Assembly: GCA_963761015.1 (NCBI GenBank)
Contig: CAVXFL010000022.1
Coordinates: 1 to 64,000, forward strand
DNA length: 64,000 nucleotides
Source: CAVXFL01 sp963761015
Lineage (GTDB): Bacteria; Pseudomonadota; Alphaproteobacteria; Acetobacterales; Acetobacteraceae
Direction of reading: 5' to 3'
The notes beneath the pieces are model-generated. The model searched no databases, was not told where the DNA came from, and saw only the letters and a list, made by a program, of their open reading frames with translations. Positions within the stretch are counted from its first letter, which is position 1, and each line of letters opens with the position of its first letter. The translations under genes were made by a program, and so were the position numbers. Of the stretch, positions 9,624-17,919 are shown one piece after another.

Positions 9624-9653
9624 GGAGGCTCCGGATTTGTGCCCGGAGCCTCC
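9624..9653 (+). terminator. GC-rich hairpin after the lactonase gene
   Basis: An 11-bp perfect stem (GGAGGCTCCGG / CCGGAGCCTCC) with an 8-base loop begins 28 bp after the lactonase stop. No T-run follows. The next gene starts 226 bp further on, so the hairpin probably ends or attenuates the importer-dehydrogenase-lactonase transcript. Confidence 0.5.
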
Positions 9654-9879
9654 ACATTGTTCGACGCCGATGGCGCCGGAAGAACCTAGATCGTCGAGCT
9701 GCCCCGGAAGGCAAGGATCCAGGTCGCGACGGCGCTCGGCATCCGACAATGAGACACTGGATCACCTCCTTTCAGTTGTTGACGGGAAGCCCGTGGTCTA
9801 ATGCGGGCGCGGCGGTCGCGCAAGCGGCCTGCCGAGCCGAGGAACGCGATTTCGCCACGCCGCGGGGAGTGACAACGCC

Positions 9880-10977
9880 ATGAAGGTGACCGGCATCCGG
9901 ACCGAGATTCTGCGCATCACCGAGGACGACCCGCTGGCCGACATGCCGGAGGAACGGGGCCGGCTGCGGCCGATCGTAATCCTGCGCATCGAGACCGATG
10001 ACGGCATCGAGGGAATCGGCCTCACGCTCTGGGGTGGGGCGATGACCGGCAGCCTGCGCACCGCCATCGACGAACTGGGCGCGCTGATCGTCGGCGACGA
10101 CCCGCTGCGCATCGAGGCGATCATCGGCAAGCTGCGCGCCGCGGCCGGCGACGATTGCGGGCCGGCCGGCATATTCCTGCTGGCGCTCTCGGCCATCGAT
10201 ACCGCGCTGTGGGATATCAAGGGCAAGGCGCTTGAGCAGCCGATCTGGAAGCTGCTTGGCGGCCACCGCGATCGCGTGCCCGCCTATGCCAGCGGCTCGT
10301 TGCGCCGGGGCCTGACCGACGATCAGGCCGCCACGGCGGCCCGCCGGCTTGTCGAGAAGGGCTTCACCGAGATGAAGACCCAGATGGCGCTGCCCGGCGA
10401 TCCGTCGCCGGCGGACGAGGTGCGCCGCGTGCGCGTCGTGCGCGACGCGATCGGCCCCGAGATCAGGCTGATGTGCGACATCAACCAGCGCTGGCGTCCC
10501 GAACAGGCGATCGACATCGGCCGGCGCGTCGAGGACATCGGCCTGTTCTGGCTGGAGGATGTGACCGTCTGCGACGACTACCAGGGCCTCGCGCGGGTGA
10601 CCGCGGCGCTATCGACGCCGATCGCCGGCGGCGAGTATGTCTGGGGCATCACGCCGTTCCGCCAGATGATCGAGGCACGCTCGGTCGACATCGTCATGAT
10701 CGATATCGCCCGCGTCGGCGGCGTCACGCCGTGGCTGAAGGTCGCGGGCATGGCGGAGGCATTCAATCTGCCGGTCGTCAGCCACGTGCTGCCCGAGTTC
10801 CACGCGCACCTGATCGCCGCGGTGCCGAACGGGCTGACGGTGGAGTACATGCCCTGGATGCTGAAGCTGTTCGAGGACACGCCACGGCTCGAGCGGGGGC
10901 AGCTTTTGCTGTCCGAAAGGCCCGGCTTCGGCCTGACGTTCGACGAGGCGGCGGTGAAGTCGTTTCGCGTCGCCTGA
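9880..10977 (+). CDS. Mandelate racemase/muconate-lactonizing (enolase superfamily) sugar-acid dehydratase
   Basis: The 365-residue protein has an N-terminal capping domain and a beta-barrel with the metal ligands in order: Asp in MCDINQRW, Glu in WLEDVTVCDD and Glu in IAGGEYVWG. The putative base is His in VVSHVLPEFH. The strand-2 motif reads KTQ. Enolase-superfamily enzymes of this type dehydrate aldonates or aldarates to 2-keto-3-deoxy acids. It follows the dehydrogenase and lactonase, and the three steps match non-phosphorylative sugar oxidation. No aldolase or keto-acid dehydrogenase follows, so the pathway is completed elsewhere. A racemase or cycloisomerase role cannot be excluded. Confidence 0.87.
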   Translation: MKVTGIRTEILRITEDDPLADMPEERGRLRPIVILRIETDDGIEGIGLTLWGGAMTGSLRTAIDELGALIVGDDPLRIEAIIGKLRAAAGDDCGPAGIFLLALSAIDTALWDIKGKALEQPIWKLLGGHRDRVPAYASGSLRRGLTDDQAATAARRLVEKGFTEMKTQMALPGDPSPADEVRRVRVVRDAIGPEIRLMCDINQRWRPEQAIDIGRRVEDIGLFWLEDVTVCDDYQGLARVTAALSTPIAGGEYVWGITPFRQMIEARSVDIVMIDIARVGGVTPWLKVAGMAEAFNLPVVSHVLPEFHAHLIAAVPNGLTVEYMPWMLKLFEDTPRLERGQLLLSERPGFGLTFDEAAVKSFRVA

Positions 10978-10993
10978 CCCGCGCAGTCGGGCT

Positions 10994-11101
10994 CTCACCC
11001 CGGCCCTCTCCCGCAAGCGGGAGAGGGAGAAGGGACGCGTGTTTCCCCTCTCCCGCGTGCGGGAGAGGGAGGGGCCCATTGCGCAACAATGGGAGGGTGA
11101 G
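10994..11101. repeat. REP-like cluster of nested palindromes
   Basis: Three hairpins lie in tandem between convergent genes. CCCTCTCCCGC-AA-GCGGGAGAGGG is at 11004-11027. The same arms with a GT loop are at 11046-11069. CCCATTG with its complement is at 11075-11093. An outer CTCACCC/GGGTGAG pair (10994-11000 and 11095-11101) encloses the whole block. The arms match the hairpin family at 7661-7692. Elements of this sequence are widespread between genes in high-GC Proteobacteria, and it probably also serves as a bidirectional transcription stop here. Confidence 0.65.
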
Positions 11102-11116
11102 GGCCTGTGTCCGAAT

Positions 11117-12397
11117 TTAGTCTGCCGGTTCCTTCACCTTCTGCAGGTCGAGCTGGCGCATCAGGAAACGCTCGTAGAAGGGTTCGCTCTCGCCGTTGCG
11201 GATCTTGCGCAGGAAATATTTCTCGAACCCCACTTTCGCCAGATGCACCCAGGCTCCCTTGGCCGCCCAGTTCACGTTGCGTGGCGGGATCTGCGGCTTG
11301 GCGACAAAAGCGACGCCGCCGTCGCCGAAATCGGCCAGACAGACCGCGTTCCAGGTGGCGCGGCTCGACGCGCGTTGGCCGCGCAGCAGGGCGCCGATGT
11401 TATGCGCCGTGGCGGTGACCATCGATTCGATCATGAAGCCGGTCTTGGGCACGCCGACGGGAACGGGCGTCGGTCCGGTCGGCGGAATCGCGATGCAGAC
11501 GCCGATGCCGAACACGTTGTCGAAGTTCGGATTGCGCTGATACGCGTCGACAAGCACAAACCCGCGCGGATTGACCAGTCCTTCCAGCCCGCGCAGCGCC
11601 GCGACGCCGCGGAAGGCCGGTAGCATCATGGAATAAGCGAACGGCAACTGGTGCGTCTTGCGCGCCGCGCCGTCCTCGCCGAGTTCCTCGACCTCCATCG
11701 TGCCATCGGCGACGTGATTCACCTTCGCGTTGGTGATCCATTTGATATGGCGCTGGCGGAATTCGCTTTCCAGCAACCCCTTGGTGTCGCCGACTCCGTC
11801 GAGCCCCAGATGGCCGATATACGGTTCCGACGTCACGAAGGTCATGGGCACGCGGTCGCGCAGCTTGCGTTTGCGCAGCTCGGTATCGAGGATCAACGCG
11901 AACTCGTAGGCGGGACCGAAGCAGGAGGCGCCCTGCACCGCGCCGACGACGATCGGGCCTGGCGCCTGGCACAGGCGCTCGAAGGCGTCGCGGGCACGTT
12001 CGGCGTGATCGACGTGGCAAATCGACTGGGTGAATCCGGCGGGTCCCAATCCGGCAATTTCGTCGAACGCCAGATCCGGGCCGGTGGCGATCACCAGATA
12101 ATCGTACGGGACCGATTCGCCACCCGTCATTTCGATGCGATTCTCGCCCGGATGCACGCGCGCCGCCCCATCGGTCAGGAAGCGGGCGTGCTTCTTCCGC
12201 ATGACTTCGGTCAGGTCGGTTTCGATGTCGCGTCGCGTGCGCCAACCCACCGCGACCCAGGGGTTCGACGGAACGAAATGATACCGAGACCCCTCGCCGA
12301 TCACGGTCAGGCGGTCCTCGGGACGAAGTTCCGGCGCCAATTCGAAGGCCATCAGCGTGCCGCCCAACCCGGCGCCCAATACGACGACTTCAGCCAT
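11117..12397 (-). CDS. sqr: Sulfide:quinone oxidoreductase
   Basis: FAD enzyme at the inner face of the membrane that oxidises sulfide to sulfane sulfur and passes electrons to quinone. The 426-residue protein starts with the dinucleotide motif VVVLGAGLGG. It keeps all three redox cysteines: Cys127 (SICHVD), Cys159 (GASCFGP) and Cys353 (AVCLADFG), the same numbers as in the Rhodobacter capsulatus enzyme. This strongly supports a true SQR and argues against a flavocytochrome c subunit or NADH dehydrogenase. It is divergent from a rhodanese-RND operon across 344 bp of regulatory DNA. A rhodanese would accept the sulfane sulfur produced, so the two transcripts make biochemical sense together. 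Confidence 0.93.
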   Translation of the reverse strand: MAEVVVLGAGLGGTLMAFELAPELRPEDRLTVIGEGSRYHFVPSNPWVAVGWRTRRDIETDLTEVMRKKHARFLTDGAARVHPGENRIEMTGGESVPYDYLVIATGPDLAFDEIAGLGPAGFTQSICHVDHAERARDAFERLCQAPGPIVVGAVQGASCFGPAYEFALILDTELRKRKLRDRVPMTFVTSEPYIGHLGLDGVGDTKGLLESEFRQRHIKWITNAKVNHVADGTMEVEELGEDGAARKTHQLPFAYSMMLPAFRGVAALRGLEGLVNPRGFVLVDAYQRNPNFDNVFGIGVCIAIPPTGPTPVPVGVPKTGFMIESMVTATAHNIGALLRGQRASSRATWNAVCLADFGDGGVAFVAKPQIPPRNVNWAAKGAWVHLAKVGFEKYFLRKIRNGESEPFYERFLMRQLDLQKVKEPAD

Positions 12398-12481
12398 ATG
12401 CGTTTCTCCCGATCCCGATGACGAGCCGGACAGCGCTCGGAGTTCCCGGCTCGGTGTCGATGCCCTCCGTGGCAGGTCATA

Positions 12482-12528
12482 TTGACATCATAGACTTATA
12501 TTCATATCTTCGCAACTATGAATGTAGT
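12482..12528 (+). promoter_or_regulatory. Sigma70-like promoter overlapping an AT-rich inverted repeat
   Basis: TTGACA (12482-12487), a 17-base spacer and TATCTT (12505-12510) form a strong sigma70-type promoter reading toward the rhodanese gene. An imperfect inverted repeat, ACTTATATTCAT (12494-12505) and ATGAATGTAGT (12518-12528), covers the spacer and -10, so a bound repressor would block it. The position between sqr and rhodanese genes recalls sites of sulfur-sensing ArsR-family repressors (BigR/SqrR). That comparison is an inference, and no such repressor gene lies in the window. Confidence 0.5.
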
Positions 12529-12677
12529 CACGCAGCTCGCGTACCCCTCGGGTCGGGCGGGCAGCCCTGGGGCGGATGGGGCAGGGCCAAGCAGTACTTG
12601 CCCGATCAGAATCATCCGTCCAAGCAGGGAATACCGCACCCATGTTCAAACCATAAGGAAGGTCGAGGGGGCCCGAG

Positions 12678-12719
12678 TTGATTCAGATCAATCGCAGGCT
12701 GTTCGCGAAGATTTATGCT
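12678..12719 (+). promoter_or_regulatory. FNR/Anr-type box with a correctly placed -10 (class II promoter)
   Basis: TTGATTCAGATCAA (12678-12691) is a perfect match to the TTGAT-N4-ATCAA consensus of FNR/FixK-type regulators. TATGCT follows at 12714-12719. If that is the -10, transcription starts near 12726 and the box centre lies at -41.5, the standard class II spacing. The ATG of the rhodanese gene is at 12742. This predicts activation of the rhodanese-RND operon under low oxygen. Confidence 0.7.
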
Positions 12720-12741
12720 GGAAATCGATTGGAGGCGGAGC

Positions 12742-13104
12742 ATGAGCCCAGGCAACCAACTGCAGGAACTGACGCCGGTCGAGGTGCACGATCAACTGCT
12801 GCGCCAATGGATCGTGCTGATCGATGTGCGGGAGCCGCAGGAATACGCGAATGAGCGCATTTCCGGAGCCATGCTGTTCCCGCTGTCCGCGTTCGACCCG
12901 CACGCGCTGCCGGTGGGCGGCCCGCGGCGGATCGTGTTCCAATGCGGCACGGGAAAGCGCTCGGCGATGGCGGTCGCCAAGTGCCTGGAAGCGGGTGTCC
13001 AGGCCACTAACCATCTGAAGGGCGGCTTGCAGGCCTGGAAGGCAGCGGATCTGCCGACGTTGCGCATCGACGCAGCGACCGGCGCGGTCCTTGGCCAGCG
13101 CTAG
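12742..13104 (+). CDS. Single-domain rhodanese (sulfurtransferase)
   Basis: Small sulfurtransferase of 120 residues with one rhodanese domain. The hallmark IDVREPQEY is near residue 27, and the catalytic loop CGTGKRS starts at Cys68, which would carry the persulfide. GGAGG lies 11 bases before the ATG at 12742, which is preferred to an in-frame ATG at 12715 that lies on the presumed -10. It heads a four-gene unit with an RND adaptor, RND pump and AhpD-like protein. Divergence from sqr suggests that it handles sulfane sulfur released by sulfide oxidation. Confidence 0.9.
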   Translation: MSPGNQLQELTPVEVHDQLLRQWIVLIDVREPQEYANERISGAMLFPLSAFDPHALPVGGPRRIVFQCGTGKRSAMAVAKCLEAGVQATNHLKGGLQAWKAADLPTLRIDAATGAVLGQR

Positions 13105-13125
13105 CGGCCGATCGGAGGACGCGAC

Positions 13126-14121
13126 ATGCGCCTGCGCCCTGGTCTGATCGCGGCCTTTCTGTTCGCCGCCGCCAGCGCGGCCCGCGCGGCCGTGCCCGGT
13201 TTCACCGTTCAGCCGACCGTTGTGGCCGATGAAAAGGCGGTGTTCGCGACGGTGGAGAGCCGCAACGTCGTGCCCGCAAGGGCGCGGATCGGCGGCACGA
13301 TCGCGCAGCTCTCGGTGAAGCAGGGCGACCACGTCAAGGACGGCCAGGTCATCGCCGTCGTGGGCGACGAGAAGCTGGCACTGCAGATCCGCTCGCTGGA
13401 AGCGCAAATCGCCGGGCTGCAGTCGCAGGTGACGCAAGCTGGGACCGAGTTGAACCGCGCCGAGGTGCTGGCGCGCCAGGGCGTCGCCTCGCGCCAGCAA
13501 CTCGACCAGGCAAGAACGGCGCTGGACGTCGCGACCAGTACGCTGCGCGCGCGCATCGCCGAGCGGGCCGTCGCCATGCAGCAGGTCAGCGAGGGCAAGG
13601 TGTTGGCCCCGACGAGTGGGCGCGTGCTGCAAGTGCCGCTCACCACCGGCACGGTGGTGATGAACGGCGACACCGTCGCGACCGTCGCCGAGCAGAACTA
13701 CATCCTGCGGCTGCGCGTGCCGGAACGGCAGGCCCGCTTCCTGAAAGTCGGCGACACGGTCCGCCTCGACGGCGACGAGTTGGGCGAGCGGGGCCCGGCG
13801 TTCGGCACGATCACCCTGGTCTATCCGCAGATCCAAGAGGGGCGCGTGCTCGCCGATGCCGCCGTGAAGGGCCTCGGCGACTATTTCGTGGGCGAGCGCA
13901 TCCGGGTCTGGATCTCCGTCGCCGAACGGGAGACCTATGTCGTCCCCGCGAAGTACGTCGCCACCCGATTCGGCCTCGATTACGTGCGGCTCCGTCGTCC
14001 GGACGGCTCGACGGTGGACGCACCGGTGCAGCGCGGCCGCGATCTGCCGACACCCAAAATGCCGAACGGCTTGGAAATCCTGTCCGGCCTGAAGCCCGGC
14101 GACGTCCTGGTCGCCCCATGA
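13126..14121 (+). CDS. RND efflux periplasmic adaptor subunit (membrane fusion protein)
   Basis: The 331-residue protein starts with a signal peptide (LRPGLIAAFLFAAASAARA). It has a barrel-sandwich lipoyl-like half-motif (ARIGGTIAQLSVKQGDHVKDGQ), a coiled-coil hairpin at about residues 85-140 and the second half-motif (GKVLAPTSGRVLQV). Such proteins bridge the inner-membrane pump to an outer-membrane channel. Its stop overlaps the pump start by four bases (ATGA). No outer-membrane factor is encoded nearby, so a shared TolC-type channel must be used. The substrate is unknown; the rhodanese upstream hints at sulfur compounds. Confidence 0.92.
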   Translation: MRLRPGLIAAFLFAAASAARAAVPGFTVQPTVVADEKAVFATVESRNVVPARARIGGTIAQLSVKQGDHVKDGQVIAVVGDEKLALQIRSLEAQIAGLQSQVTQAGTELNRAEVLARQGVASRQQLDQARTALDVATSTLRARIAERAVAMQQVSEGKVLAPTSGRVLQVPLTTGTVVMNGDTVATVAEQNYILRLRVPERQARFLKVGDTVRLDGDELGERGPAFGTITLVYPQIQEGRVLADAAVKGLGDYFVGERIRVWISVAERETYVVPAKYVATRFGLDYVRLRRPDGSTVDAPVQRGRDLPTPKMPNGLEILSGLKPGDVLVAP

Positions 14122-17100
14122 AACTCGGACTTTCCGGATGGTTGACGCGGGCGTTCATCCGCTCGCCGCTGACGCCGCTGTTTCTGCTGGCGGCCTTGGC
14201 GGCCGGCCTGGTCGCGCTGCTGTCGATCCCGCGCGAGGAAGATCCGCAAATCCGCGTGCCGATGGTCGACATCATGGTTTCGGCGAACGGCTTGCGGGCG
14301 CCCGATGTCGCGGAACTCGTCACCAAACCCTTGGAAGCCATCCTGAAGGCGATCCCCGGCGTCGAGCATATCTACAGCCAGACGCAGGACGACAACGCCA
14401 TGGTGACGGCGCGCTTCCTCGTCGGCACCAACGAGGACGACGCGGTGCTGCGGGTGAACGACAAGATCCGCGCCAATCTCGACCGCATTCCGATCGGCAT
14501 CCCGCAACCGCTGATCGTCGGGCGCGGCATCAACGACGTGGCGATCGTGGCCTTGACGCTCGCACCCACGCCGGCCGCGGCCAACCGGTGGACGCAGGGC
14601 GACCTCTATCAGCTCACGCAAAAGCTGCAATCGGAACTGATCAAGGTTCCGGATGTCGGGCTCAGCTATATTTCGGGAGCCGACCCGGAGCAGATCCGAG
14701 TGGAGCCGGATCCGGAGAAGCTGGCGCTGTTCGGCGTCACCTTGCAGCAACTGGTTGCCAAGGTGCGCGATGCCAACCGCTCGTTTGTCGCCGGACAGAT
14801 CCGCGATGCGGGCGTGATGCGCACCGTGGCCGCGGGGCAGACGCTGCTCGGGGTGCCGGACATCGGCCTGCTGCTGATCGGAACGCGCGACGGCCGGCCG
14901 GTTTACGTGCGTGACGTGGCGCGTACCGTGATCGGAGCGAGTCCGGTCGAAAGCCGGGTGTGGAACCTGGCGCCGAACGGCGCCGGTCCTTGGGACCGCA
15001 CGCCCGCGGTGACCTTGGCGCTGGCCAAGCGCGCCGGGTCCAACGCCGTCGTCGTCTCGCAGGCGATCCTACAGCGCGTTCGCGCACTACAGGGGACGCT
15101 CATTCCCCGCGACGTTCGCGTCGAGGTTACCCGCGATTACGGCCGGACGGCGAACGACAAGGCCAACGAGCTGCTGTTCCACCTGGCGCTCGCCACGATT
15201 TCCATCGTGCTGCTGATCGCGCTCGCCATCGGCTGGCGGGAAGCGTTCGTCACCTTGGTGGTGATCCCCACCACGATCCTGCTGACGCTGCTGGCGGCGG
15301 AGCTGATGGGCTACACGATCAATCGTGTCAGCCTGTTCGCGCTGATCTTCGCCATCGGCATTCTGGTCGACGACGCGATCGTGGTGGTCGAGAACATCGC
15401 CCGCCACTGGGGCATGGGCGACGGGCGCCCGCGGCTCGCGGCGGCGATCGAGGCGGTCGCGGAAGTCGGCAATCCCACCGTGGTCGCGACCCTGACAGTC
15501 GTGACGGCGCTGCTGCCGATGCTGTTCGTTTCCGGGCTGATGGGCCCGTACATGGCGCCGATCCCCGCGAACGCCTCGGCGGCCATGCTGTTCTCCTTCT
15601 TCGTCGCCGTCACCGTCGCGCCGTGGCTGATGCTGCGCCTCGCGCCGCGCCGGGCCGGAAACCTCGCGCGCCAGCGCGACGAGGAAGTGGAGTGGCTGGA
15701 ATCCACCTCGCCCGCGATCGAGCACGATCTCGAAGCGGCCGCGCACCACGAAGGCAGGCTCGGGCGCATCTATCGCGCGGTCGCCCACCCGATCCTGCAT
15801 TCACGCCTGACCGCTTGGATCTTCCTGGTGCTGGTCGGCGTCGCCACGGTCGGGGTCTGCGTGCTGTTCTATACCGAGCAGGTGACGGTGAAGCTGCTGC
15901 CGTTCGACAACAAATCCGAGCTGGAGGTTCTGCTGGACCTGCCGAAGGGCACCAGCCTCGAGGGCACCGAACAGGCGCTGTTCGCCGCCGCCGCGATCGC
16001 CGAAAAACTGCCCGAGGTGCGCTCGATCCAGGCTTATGCCGGGACCGCCGAGCCGTTCGACTTCAACGGGCTGGTTCGCCACTATTACGGCCGGCAGTCT
16101 CCGGAACTCGGCGATCTGCACATTCTGCTCGCCGACAAGGCGGACCGCGAACGGGCCAGCCATGATATCGCGCTCGAACTGCGCAAACACCTCGACAGCG
16201 GCTTGCAACTGCCCAAAGGCAGCGTTCTGAAAGTGGTCGAAATGCCGCCCGGTCCGCCGGTGCTGGCGACCCTGCTCGCCGAAATCTACGGGCCCGACGC
16301 CGCTACGCGGCGCGCGGTCGCCGAGCAGGTCAAGGGCATTTTCAAGCAGGTACCGTACATCGTCGACGTGGACGATTTGTACGGACGCCCCCGTCCACAC
16401 CTGCGCATTGCCATCGACCAGGATCGGCTGGAGTTTTTCGGCGTCGAGCAGAGCGACGTCTACGATACCATCCAGGCGCTGTTCGGCGGCGTTCCGGTCG
16501 GCTACTCCTATCGTGGCGAGGAGCGGCTGCCGATCGAAATCGCCATCGGCTTGCCGAAGCGCGACCTGAGCTGGAACGCCAGGCTGGCTTCGACCCCGGT
16601 GCCGGCAAATAGCCAGCCCGGCAGCAAAACGGTCGTCGAGTTAGGGGACGTGCTGCGCGCCAGCAACGAGCTGGGCTCACCCGTGCTGTTCCGCCGCGAC
16701 GGGCATTTCGCCGACATGGTGACCGGCGAGCTGGCGGGCCAGTTCGAGGCGCCGATCTACGGCATGCTCGCGGTGGACAAGCTCATCGACCAGCATGACT
16801 GGGGCAAGCTGCCGAAGCCGGCCATCCGCTTCCGCGGCCAGCCCGAGGACGAACAGCATCCGTCGCTGTTATGGGACGGCGAGTGGGAAGTCACCTATGT
16901 CACCTTCCGCGACATGGGTGCCGCGTTCGCGGTCGCCATGCTCGGCATCTATATTCTGGTCGTCGCGCAGTTTCGCAGTTTCAAGCTGCCCCTGGTCATT
17001 CTCACGCCGGTTCCGCTGACCTTGATCGGCATCGTGCTCGGGCACTGGCTCTTGCACGCGCCGTTCACCGCCACGTCGATGATCGGCTTCATCGCGCTGG

Positions 17101-17399
17101 CTGGGATCATCGTGCGCAACTCGATCCTGCTGGTCGATTTCATCCGGCACGGTGCTGGGCAGGGCAAGACCCTGCGCGAGGTGCTGCTGGAGGCTGGCGC
17201 CATCCGCTTCAAGCCGATCCTGCTCACAGCGCTCTCCGCCATGATCGGCGCCGCCACGATTCTGACCGATCCGATTTTTCAGGGGTTGGCGATTTCGCTG
17301 CTGTTCGGGCTGGCCTCCTCCACCCTGCTGACCGTGCTGGTCATCCCCGCGATCTACGTGGTGCTGCGCGACGCCGACCGGCTGCTCGTTGCGGCCTGA
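14118..17399 (+). CDS. RND-family efflux transporter permease (AcrB-like)
   Basis: Proton-driven inner-membrane pump of 1093 residues with the usual two repeats of six membrane segments and two large periplasmic loops. The TM4 proton-relay motif FAIGILVDDAIVVVEN has the paired Asp residues. TM10-TM12 near the C-terminus (GFIALAGIIVRNSILLVDF) is also typical. It is slightly longer than AcrB because of an insertion around residues 500-560 facing the cytoplasm. It overlaps the adaptor gene by ATGA. Association with rhodanese, sqr and an FNR box sets it apart from ordinary drug pumps, but nothing in the sequence gives its substrate. Confidence 0.93.
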   Translation: MKLGLSGWLTRAFIRSPLTPLFLLAALAAGLVALLSIPREEDPQIRVPMVDIMVSANGLRAPDVAELVTKPLEAILKAIPGVEHIYSQTQDDNAMVTARFLVGTNEDDAVLRVNDKIRANLDRIPIGIPQPLIVGRGINDVAIVALTLAPTPAAANRWTQGDLYQLTQKLQSELIKVPDVGLSYISGADPEQIRVEPDPEKLALFGVTLQQLVAKVRDANRSFVAGQIRDAGVMRTVAAGQTLLGVPDIGLLLIGTRDGRPVYVRDVARTVIGASPVESRVWNLAPNGAGPWDRTPAVTLALAKRAGSNAVVVSQAILQRVRALQGTLIPRDVRVEVTRDYGRTANDKANELLFHLALATISIVLLIALAIGWREAFVTLVVIPTTILLTLLAAELMGYTINRVSLFALIFAIGILVDDAIVVVENIARHWGMGDGRPRLAAAIEAVAEVGNPTVVATLTVVTALLPMLFVSGLMGPYMAPIPANASAAMLFSFFVAVTVAPWLMLRLAPRRAGNLARQRDEEVEWLESTSPAIEHDLEAAAHHEGRLGRIYRAVAHPILHSRLTAWIFLVLVGVATVGVCVLFYTEQVTVKLLPFDNKSELEVLLDLPKGTSLEGTEQALFAAAAIAEKLPEVRSIQAYAGTAEPFDFNGLVRHYYGRQSPELGDLHILLADKADRERASHDIALELRKHLDSGLQLPKGSVLKVVEMPPGPPVLATLLAEIYGPDAATRRAVAEQVKGIFKQVPYIVDVDDLYGRPRPHLRIAIDQDRLEFFGVEQSDVYDTIQALFGGVPVGYSYRGEERLPIEIAIGLPKRDLSWNARLASTPVPANSQPGSKTVVELGDVLRASNELGSPVLFRRDGHFADMVTGELAGQFEAPIYGMLAVDKLIDQHDWGKLPKPAIRFRGQPEDEQHPSLLWDGEWEVTYVTFRDMGAAFAVAMLGIYILVVAQFRSFKLPLVILTPVPLTLIGIVLGHWLLHAPFTATSMIGFIALAGIIVRNSILLVDFIRHGAGQGKTLREVLLEAGAIRFKPILLTALSAMIGAATILTDPIFQGLAISLLFGLASSTLLTVLVIPAIYVVLRDADRLLVAA

Positions 17400-17464
17400 C
17401 CTGGCTGGAAGCCCGAAGTCTTCCCAGCCGTATATCTCCTCCCAGCTAGAAAAGGACCGCCGCC

Positions 17465-17827
17465 ATGCCGAAAGACTGGCCTGAGACCGCGACCGAGCTC
17501 TCGGCCGCCATCCGCGAATTGCGCGCCGGCGCCCCGGACGTGATGAAAAGCTTCTCCGCGCTCGCGCGTGCCGCGCTGGAAGCCAAGGCGCTCGACCCGA
17601 AAACCAAGGAGCTCATGGCGCTCGCGATCGCGGTCGCCATCCGCTGCGACGGCTGCATTGCCTTTCATGCCGAGGCCGCCGTGAAGCGGGGCGCCACCCG
17701 CGACGAGGTTCTGGAGACCATGGGCATGGCCGTTTACATGGGCGCCGGCCCGTCGGTGATGTACGCGGCGCAGGCTCTCGACGCCTACGATCAGTTCCAG
17801 GACCGAAAAATGCGTGCCGTGGTTTAG
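17465..17827 (+). CDS. Carboxymuconolactone decarboxylase/AhpD-like protein
   Basis: Small all-helical protein of 120 residues with the AhpD-type redox motif CDGCIAFH (Cys-X-X-Cys followed three residues later by His). Members act as thiol-peroxidase partners or CMD-fold oxidoreductases. The conserved core EAVKRGATRDEVLETMGMAVYMG follows. It lies 65 bp after the RND pump on the same strand and is probably the last gene of the rhodanese operon. A redox thiol protein fits a sulfur or peroxide stress unit. A decarboxylase function is unlikely. Confidence 0.88.
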   Translation: MPKDWPETATELSAAIRELRAGAPDVMKSFSALARAALEAKALDPKTKELMALAIAVAIRCDGCIAFHAEAAVKRGATRDEVLETMGMAVYMGAGPSVMYAAQALDAYDQFQDRKMRAVV

Positions 17828-17919
17828 CGCGGGCTCAGCTTGACTGGAAACCCAACAAAGCCCGGCCATGAAGAAGCGGGACCGCGATTCCGGTCAACCC
17901 GAACGCGCGCGCGATCGTC

